Assembly: GCF_018131015.1 (NCBI RefSeq)
Contig: NZ_JAFCJJ010000032.1
Coordinates: 1-64,000, forward strand
DNA from: Bradyrhizobium diazoefficiens
GTDB lineage: Bacteria > Pseudomonadota > Alphaproteobacteria > Rhizobiales > Xanthobacteraceae
Length of the DNA stretch: 64,000 nucleotides
Direction: 5' to 3'
In this document: positions 60,724-64,000 of the stretch, piece by piece
How positions within the stretch are numbered: the stretch's first letter is position 1
Layout of the letters: each line of letters opens with the position of its first letter
Notes under the pieces: model-generated
The model's input: the letters and a program-made list of their open reading frames with translations, nothing else
Told to the model about the DNA's origin: nothing
Database searches by the model: none
Made by a program: the position numbers and the translations under genes

Positions 60724-62193
60724 TCATTGAAACGCGACTTCGGCAAAGCTGCGGAGCTTGCGCGAATGCAGACGCTCCGTTTCCTGCTGCTTGAGCCGCT
60801 CCAGCGCCTTCATGCCGATGTCGAGATGCTGCCCGACACGGCGGCGATAGAATTCGCTGGCCATGCCCGCGAGCTTGATCTCGCCATGCAGCGGCTTGTC
60901 GGAGACGCAGAGCAGCGTGCCGTAGGGCACGCGGAACCGGTAGCCGTTGGCGGCGATCGCGGCCGATTCCATGTCGAGCGCGACCGCGCGCGATTGCGAC
61001 ATCCGGCGGATCACCTCGGGGCCTGATATCTCCCAGTTGCGGTTGTCGACGCTGGCGACAGTGCCCGTGCGCATCAGGCGCTTCAATTCGAAGCCTTCGA
61101 GGCCGGTGACGTCCTCGACTGCGTCTTCCAGCGCGACCTGCATCTCCGCCAGCGCCGGGATCGGCACCCACAGCGGCAGCTCGCGATCGAGCACGTGGTC
61201 CTCGCGCACATAGCCATGGGCCAGCACGTAGTCGCCGAGCCGCTGGGTGTTGCGCAGCCCCGCGCAATGGCCGAGCATCAGCCAGGCATGCGGCCGCAGC
61301 ACCGCGACGTGGTCGGTGACGTTGCGCGCGTTCGAGGGACCGGTGCCGATGTTGATCAGGGTGATGCCGCGATAGCCGGGCTCGACCAGATGGAACGCCG
61401 GCATCTGCGGCATGCGAACCGGCGCGGTGCCGCTCGTTGCGCCGCCATGGCGCGTGATCAGATTGCCGGGCGCGACGAACGCCTCGAGGCCGGCCTCGCC
61501 GGACTGGAGCCGTTGCTGGCAGAGCTGCGCGAAGGCGTCGACATAGAACTGGTAGTTGGTGAAGATGACGAAATTCTGGAAATGCTCGGGGTCGGTGCCG
61601 GTGTAGTGATAGAGCCGGCGCAGCGAGTAATCGACCCGGGCCGCGCGGAACAGCGACAACGGCTCGGGCGCGCCGGGCTTAAGCTCGAAGGTGCCGTCGG
61701 CGATGGCATCGTCCATGGTGGCGAGGTCGGGCACGTCGAAGGCATCGCGCAGCGACCGCGCCACCGGCGAGTTCTCACTGGTGGTGATGGCGGCCTCGAT
61801 GTTGATGTCGCGCCGGTATGCGAAGTGGATCGGGATCGGCTCGGCCGACTCGCCGATCTCGACGGGCACGCCGTGGTTCTGGATCAACAATCCGATCTGC
61901 TCGGTGAGATAGCTCCGGAATACGTCGGGCCGCGTCACGCTGGTCTCGTGCACGCCGGGACCGGCGACGAAGCCATAAGCGAGCCGTGAATCGAGCCGCG
62001 CATGCGTCGCAGTGGTGAGCCGGACGAACGGATAATATGCCCGCACCCGCGTCGTGATCGCTTCGCCGTTGACGTAGGCCTCGAACCGCTCGCGCAGGAA
62101 TCTCGTGTTGCGCTCGTAGATCTCCTCGAGCCGGGCGACGGCGGCAGGCGCGTCGGAGAAGGATTCGGTGGCGATGGTCGGTGGGGATTGCAT
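60724..62193 (-). CDS. amn: AMP nucleosidase
   Basis: A 489-residue enzyme that cleaves AMP to adenine and ribose 5-phosphate, controlling adenylate levels. The C-terminal half (about 250-470) is a purine-nucleoside phosphorylase-like domain with ITLINIGTGPSNARNVTDHVAVLRPHAWLMLGHCAGLRN, the signature of this family, and ALDMESAAIAANGYRFRVPYGTLLCVSDKP near the end. The N-terminal half is the AMP nucleosidase-specific domain. Length matches the family (about 480). ATG 62193. No operon partner is visible. Confidence 0.94.
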   Translation of the reverse strand: MQSPPTIATESFSDAPAAVARLEEIYERNTRFLRERFEAYVNGEAITTRVRAYYPFVRLTTATHARLDSRLAYGFVAGPGVHETSVTRPDVFRSYLTEQIGLLIQNHGVPVEIGESAEPIPIHFAYRRDINIEAAITTSENSPVARSLRDAFDVPDLATMDDAIADGTFELKPGAPEPLSLFRAARVDYSLRRLYHYTGTDPEHFQNFVIFTNYQFYVDAFAQLCQQRLQSGEAGLEAFVAPGNLITRHGGATSGTAPVRMPQMPAFHLVEPGYRGITLINIGTGPSNARNVTDHVAVLRPHAWLMLGHCAGLRNTQRLGDYVLAHGYVREDHVLDRELPLWVPIPALAEMQVALEDAVEDVTGLEGFELKRLMRTGTVASVDNRNWEISGPEVIRRMSQSRAVALDMESAAIAANGYRFRVPYGTLLCVSDKPLHGEIKLAGMASEFYRRRVGQHLDIGMKALERLKQQETERLHSRKLRSFAEVAFQ

Positions 62194-62289
62194 CGTTCGA
62201 CGCCGGGTTGCTGTGGCTTTGGTCGAACTATAGCAAGAACGACGCCACGCCGTCAGTGAGGAGCCGCCTGCGCATCACAACACACCGTT

Positions 62290-62392
62290 GTCATGCCCCG
62301 GCTTGACCGGGGCATCCAGTACGCCGCGGCCTCTCGGTTCAATCACAGCCGTCTCTGGAATACTGGATCGCCCGGTCAAGCCGGGCGATGAC
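62290..62392. repeat. Palindromic intergenic repeat, family A2
   Basis: Second copy of the element at 49089: TGTCATGCCCCGGCTTGACC, GGGGCATCCAGTACGCCGCGG, and the right arm TACTGGATCGCCCGGTC...GGGCGATGACA. It lies between the amn start and the HlyD-type gene. Confidence 0.9.
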
Positions 62393-62436
62393 AGCGAGTA
62401 TGCGGCTCACGCTCCGGGATGGCACGCTTTCGCGCG

Positions 62437-63771
62437 TCACCTCTCCCGGAACGCCCGCATCAGCTGGTCGTGAAGCGGCTTCATCAGATAGGACAGCATG
62501 GTGCGGTCACCGGTCTGGACGAAGGCTTCCACCGGCATGCCGGGAATCAGCTTGACTTCGCCGAGGCGGGCGACCTCCGCCGCCGGCATCGAGACGCGGA
62601 TGGTGTAATAGCTCTGGCCGGTGCGCTGGTCGGTGGTGACGTCGGGCGAGACGCGGCTGACGACGCCGTTGAGCTCGGGCGTGGTGCGCTGGTTGAAGGC
62701 GGAGAGGCGCAGCAGCGTCTTCTGGCCGATCTGGAGCTTGTCGATGTCGATCGGATTGACCTTGGCCTCGACCTGGAGGTCGTCGGCCTGCGGCACGATC
62801 AGCATCAGCGTGTCGCCCGCGGTGACGACGCCGCCGACCGTGTGCACGGTCGACTGCAGCACCATGCCGTCCTGCGGCGCGCGGATGTCGACGCGGCGGA
62901 GTTGGTCCTCGGCCGCGACCTTGCGCTCGATCAGCTCGCCGATCTTGTCGTTGGTCTCGCGCAGGTCCTTGGAGACCTCGCTCACCATGTCCTTGTCGAC
63001 CTGGATGATCTGGAGCTCGGTCTCGGTGATCTTGCCCTTGGCCTGCGCCCGCGAGGCGATGTATTGCGCGCGCTCGCCGTTGAGGCGGGCGCTGTCACGC
63101 TCGAGCGTGGTCAGGCGCGAGAGCTGCACCAGGTGCTTGTCGTAGAGATCGCGCACGCCGGTGAGCTCCTGCTGCACCAGGGCGATTTCCTTGTCCTTGG
63201 CCTTCTCCTGCGCCGAGAGCCCCTCGATCTCCTCGTTGAGCTGCTGGATGCGCTCGCGAAGCTGCGCCTTCTGGCCGGCGCGGCCGTTGACGCGGACGTC
63301 GAACAGCTTGCTTTCGCTGGAGAGCAGCGCCTTGACATCGGGATCGGCGCCGCGATCGAGCAGCGCCTGCGGGAACTCGATCTTGTCGACACCGCGCTGC
63401 TCGGCCTGGAGCCGCGCCGCGCGCGCCTGCGCGGCATCGAGATTCTTGGTAACGATGGCGAGGTTGGCCTTGGTGACGGTGTCGTCCAGCCGCACCACGA
63501 TGTCGCCGGACTTGACCACGTCGCCGTCGCGGGCGCGCAATTCACCGACCACGCCGCCGGTCGGATGCTGCACCTTCTTGACGTTGGATTCGACCACGAC
63601 CTGGCCCGGCGCGATCAGAGCGCCCGAGATCAGCACCGTCGACGCCCAGCCGCCAAGGCCGACGACCAGCACCACCACGATCGCCAGGCCAAGAAGCAGG
63701 TGAAACCGGATCGACTGCCGCACGGTCTTCTGCGCGTCCGGCTTCGGCCCGCCGATGGTCATCGTGCTCAT
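62437..63771 (-). CDS. HlyD-type periplasmic adaptor of a type I secretion system
   Basis: A 444-residue membrane-fusion protein (HlyD/PrtE/PrsE family) that links an inner-membrane ABC exporter to an outer-membrane channel. A short cytosolic N-terminus, one membrane helix (about 25-47), the first biotinyl-lipoyl half (KKVQHPTGGVVGELRARDGDVVKSGD), a long coiled coil (about 105-285), the second half (DIRAPQDGMVLQSTVHTVGGVV) and a C-terminal beta region ending in PVEAFVQTGDRTMLSYLMKPL. Its ATG overlaps the stop of the ABC ATPase gene (ATGA). Secreted substrate not in the window. Confidence 0.92.
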   Translation of the reverse strand: MSTMTIGGPKPDAQKTVRQSIRFHLLLGLAIVVVLVVGLGGWASTVLISGALIAPGQVVVESNVKKVQHPTGGVVGELRARDGDVVKSGDIVVRLDDTVTKANLAIVTKNLDAAQARAARLQAEQRGVDKIEFPQALLDRGADPDVKALLSSESKLFDVRVNGRAGQKAQLRERIQQLNEEIEGLSAQEKAKDKEIALVQQELTGVRDLYDKHLVQLSRLTTLERDSARLNGERAQYIASRAQAKGKITETELQIIQVDKDMVSEVSKDLRETNDKIGELIERKVAAEDQLRRVDIRAPQDGMVLQSTVHTVGGVVTAGDTLMLIVPQADDLQVEAKVNPIDIDKLQIGQKTLLRLSAFNQRTTPELNGVVSRVSPDVTTDQRTGQSYYTIRVSMPAAEVARLGEVKLIPGMPVEAFVQTGDRTMLSYLMKPLHDQLMRAFRER

Positions 63772-64000
63772 GGCTTGACCACCCCGCCTTCGCTGACGAT
63801 CTTGATCGGCGTCGACGGCGCGACGCGCGGCTGGAGAACTTGCGCCAGCACCTGCTCCTTCGGCCCGAAGGCCTGCATGCGGCCGTCGCGCAGCACCAGG
63901 ATCTGGTCGACCGCCTCGACCCCGATCGGGCGATGCGCCACCACGACGACGATGGCGCCGCGCTCGCGCGCCGCACGGATCGCGCGGGTCAGCGCTTCGT
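63768..64000 (-). CDS. Type I secretion ABC ATPase, C-terminal part (cut by window end)
   Basis: The last 76 residues of an ABC exporter ATPase, read from the window edge to TGA at 63768. Visible: RGAIVVVVAHRP with the H-loop His, then AVDQILVLRDGRMQAFGPKEQVLA, the usual end of an exporter ABC domain (PrtD/PrsD type), and a tail PSTPIKIVSEGG. The gene continues beyond 64000 and its stop overlaps the HlyD-type start. Confidence 0.9.
   Translation of the reverse strand, partial: EALTRAIRAARERGAIVVVVAHRPIGVEAVDQILVLRDGRMQAFGPKEQVLAQVLQPRVAPSTPIKIVSEGGVVKP

Overview
The window is high-GC chromosomal DNA that looks like a Bradyrhizobium or close relative (Alphaproteobacteria, Hyphomicrobiales). 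This rests on three things: an Irr-type iron control element in front of a membrane-bound ferritin (mbfA, 46072-47081); many families typical of that group (DUF1127, DUF3775, DUF1488, OpgC, a MlotiK1-like channel, CoA ligases, many SDR and MBL-fold enzymes); and dense intergenic palindromic repeats. I see no phage, insertion sequence, CRISPR array or plasmid functions. One RNA gene is visible, an initiator tRNA-Met (34280-34356, minus).

Layout. 136-2724: GST and a small gene, a WYL regulator, a Cys-cluster protein. 2999-7219: DUF3307 membrane protein, membrane-anchored TAXI-type binding protein, cyclic-nucleotide-gated K+ channel, enoyl-CoA hydratase. 7553-13937: small secreted protein, MetX-like hydrolase, zinc-ribbon MBL hydrolase, MFS transporter, quinone-reductase-like and acyl-CoA ligase pair. 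14138-15343: a Liv-type binding protein. 15533-25478: an AraC regulator divergent from a long operon (CoA ligase, sugar-type ABC permease, binding protein, a second permease fused to a beta-propeller, a free propeller protein, a double ATPase). 25472-29924: DUF2059, OpgC, and an operon of an exported spermidine-synthase-like protein, a membrane protein and an M28 peptidase.

30030-34170 is the least familiar part. It is a tightly overlapping minus-strand operon of an RNase J-like MBL protein, a PD-(D/E)XK nuclease-like protein and a macrodomain-like protein, divergent from a PPP-type phosphatase across an AT-rich gap and lying next to the initiator tRNA. I regard it as the best candidate for an undescribed system. 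The second candidate is the ABC operon with the permease-propeller fusion.

34656-49042: aldehyde and alcohol oxidation (aldehyde dehydrogenase, GMC oxidoreductase, SDRs, quinone reductase), two paralogous MBL hydrolases around a fumarylacetoacetase-type hydrolase and a GST, an epoxide hydrolase-like protein, mbfA, an amidase and an NTF2-like protein. 49206-54151: zinc alcohol dehydrogenase, AidB-like acyl-CoA dehydrogenase, SDR, enoyl-CoA hydratase. 54197-64000: GNAT/DUF1127 operon divergent from a LysR regulator, an operon of two amidohydrolases and a Rieske ferredoxin, PncC, DUF1488, a TPR lipoprotein-like secreted protein, AMP nucleosidase, and the end of a type I secretion operon (HlyD adaptor; ABC ATPase cut by the window edge).

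Much of the content is oxidative and CoA-linked catabolism of small organic and probably aromatic compounds with matching importers, as expected for a soil rhizobium. Functions are inferred from motifs and neighbourhood only.
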